From NCBI RefSeq assembly GCF_000244895.1, contig NZ_CM001441.1, positions 3,616,226 to 3,680,225 on the forward strand: 64,000 nucleotides of DNA, written 5' to 3'. The DNA is from Desulfosporosinus youngiae DSM 17734 (GTDB lineage Bacteria; Bacillota; Desulfitobacteriia; Desulfitobacteriales; Desulfitobacteriaceae). Position 1 is the first letter of the stretch. Each line of letters opens with the position of its first letter. The position numbers were made by a program, and so were the translations under genes. This document shows, piece after piece, positions 63,614-64,000 of this stretch. Below the pieces are notes generated by a model. That model was not told the origin of the DNA. It ran no database searches and saw only the letters and a list, made by a program, of their open reading frames with translations.

Positions 63614-64000
63614 ATGGGGAAACTAAATCGGAATAACGTAGTGGTCTTGAGTCTGGGCATTCTGCTTATTTTCTCAATCATCATCTCCATTCGGCTTGGC
63701 CGCTACCCTATCCCTGTCCAGGAACTCCTGGGAATCCTGCTTTCGAAATTTTACCCCATAGAGAAATTTTGGCCCGAACAAGTTGAAATTGTTTTGCTCA
63801 ACATCAGGCTGCCGCGCATCCTTTTAGCCTGCCTGGTAGGCTGCTGTCTGTCCGCTGCGGGCGCAGCCTATCAAGGGGTTTTTCAAAACCCTATGGCGGC
63901 TCCGGATGTCTTGGGCGCCTCTCAGGGAGCTGCCTTTGGAGCTGCTTTGGCGATCCTCTGTTACGGCAACAGCACCCTTATTACCCTTAGCGCCTTTTTC
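63614..64000 (+). CDS. FecCD-family ABC transporter permease (5' part)
   Basis: 129 codons are visible before the window ends. There is an N-terminal helix, LNIRLPRILLACLVGCCLSA, and GAAYQGVFQNPMAAPDVLGA, the BtuC/FecCD signature. Start at 63614 has AAGGCGG upstream. Together with the divergent GTPase, ATPase and DUF364 genes it probably takes up a metal chelate or metal. Confidence 0.92.
   Translation, partial: MGKLNRNNVVVLSLGILLIFSIIISIRLGRYPIPVQELLGILLSKFYPIEKFWPEQVEIVLLNIRLPRILLACLVGCCLSAAGAAYQGVFQNPMAAPDVLGASQGAAFGAALAILCYGNSTLITLSAFF

Overview
The window looks like chromosomal DNA of an anaerobic, spore-forming Clostridium-class bacterium, most likely Desulfitobacterium or a close relative (Peptococcaceae). 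This rests on gene content and is an inference: a large non-pyrrolysine MttB/corrinoid methyltransferase cluster with BCCT transporters, Crp/Fnr and moeA genes, a DUF3231 protein of the kind found in spore-formers, AGGAGG-type ribosome binding sites, and mixed base composition. I saw no rRNA, tRNA, CRISPR array or intact insertion sequence.

Layout. 1-2.3 kb: end of azlC, azlD, and an OatA-like acyltransferase. 2.5-5 kb: katG behind a sigma-A promoter with a PerR-like box. 5-11 kb: moeA and a cysteine-rich Crp/Fnr regulator, then a FecCD-type ABC transporter operon. Both transcription units start with the same structured leader RNA followed by an intrinsic terminator, which fits shared riboswitch control; the moeA link makes a molybdenum/tungsten signal plausible. 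11-15.2 kb: a four-gene operon of methyltransferase, 22-residue-repeat protein, MoxR ATPase and VWA/HExxH protein. 15-21 kb: PAS kinase, EamA transporter with AraC regulator, PAS-GGDEF cyclase and DUF3231 protein. 21.6-26.5 kb: two-component system plus MacB-like ABC transporter, with the kinase frameshifted.

27-29 kb holds a small membrane protein, a hydrolase and an EamA transporter. 29-45.7 kb is the metabolic core: two tandem sigma-54 activators, then on the same strand MttB, corrinoid protein, second MttB, BCCT transporter, second corrinoid protein, MtgA-like methyltransferase, a remnant of a RamA-type activase, a hydantoinase/oxoprolinase-family ATPase, a MetH-activation-like protein, a second BCCT transporter and a chemoreceptor. 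Together they would import a quaternary amine such as glycine betaine, strip a methyl group onto a corrinoid protein and pass it to tetrahydrofolate. A good -24/-12 promoter and an 18-bp palindrome lie in front of the operon, and another -24/-12 promoter lies in front of the activators.

46-54.7 kb: ECF sigma/DUF4179 anti-sigma pair, CPCC protein, an MgtA-like Mg2+ P-type ATPase with a leader ORF and intrinsic terminator resembling MgtL control, a GNAT-YoaP protein and a DHA2 efflux pump. 55-59.4 kb: secreted protein, ligD, the tail of a deleted ku, a PBECR-like nuclease followed by an apparent small structured RNA with its own promoter and terminator, and a copied ligD fragment. 59.4-64 kb: a five-gene operon (HypB-like GTPase, ABC ATPase, DUF364 protein, methyltransferase, THEP1-like NTPase) divergent from a FecCD permease that runs off the end, probably a metal or metal-chelate uptake and handling system.
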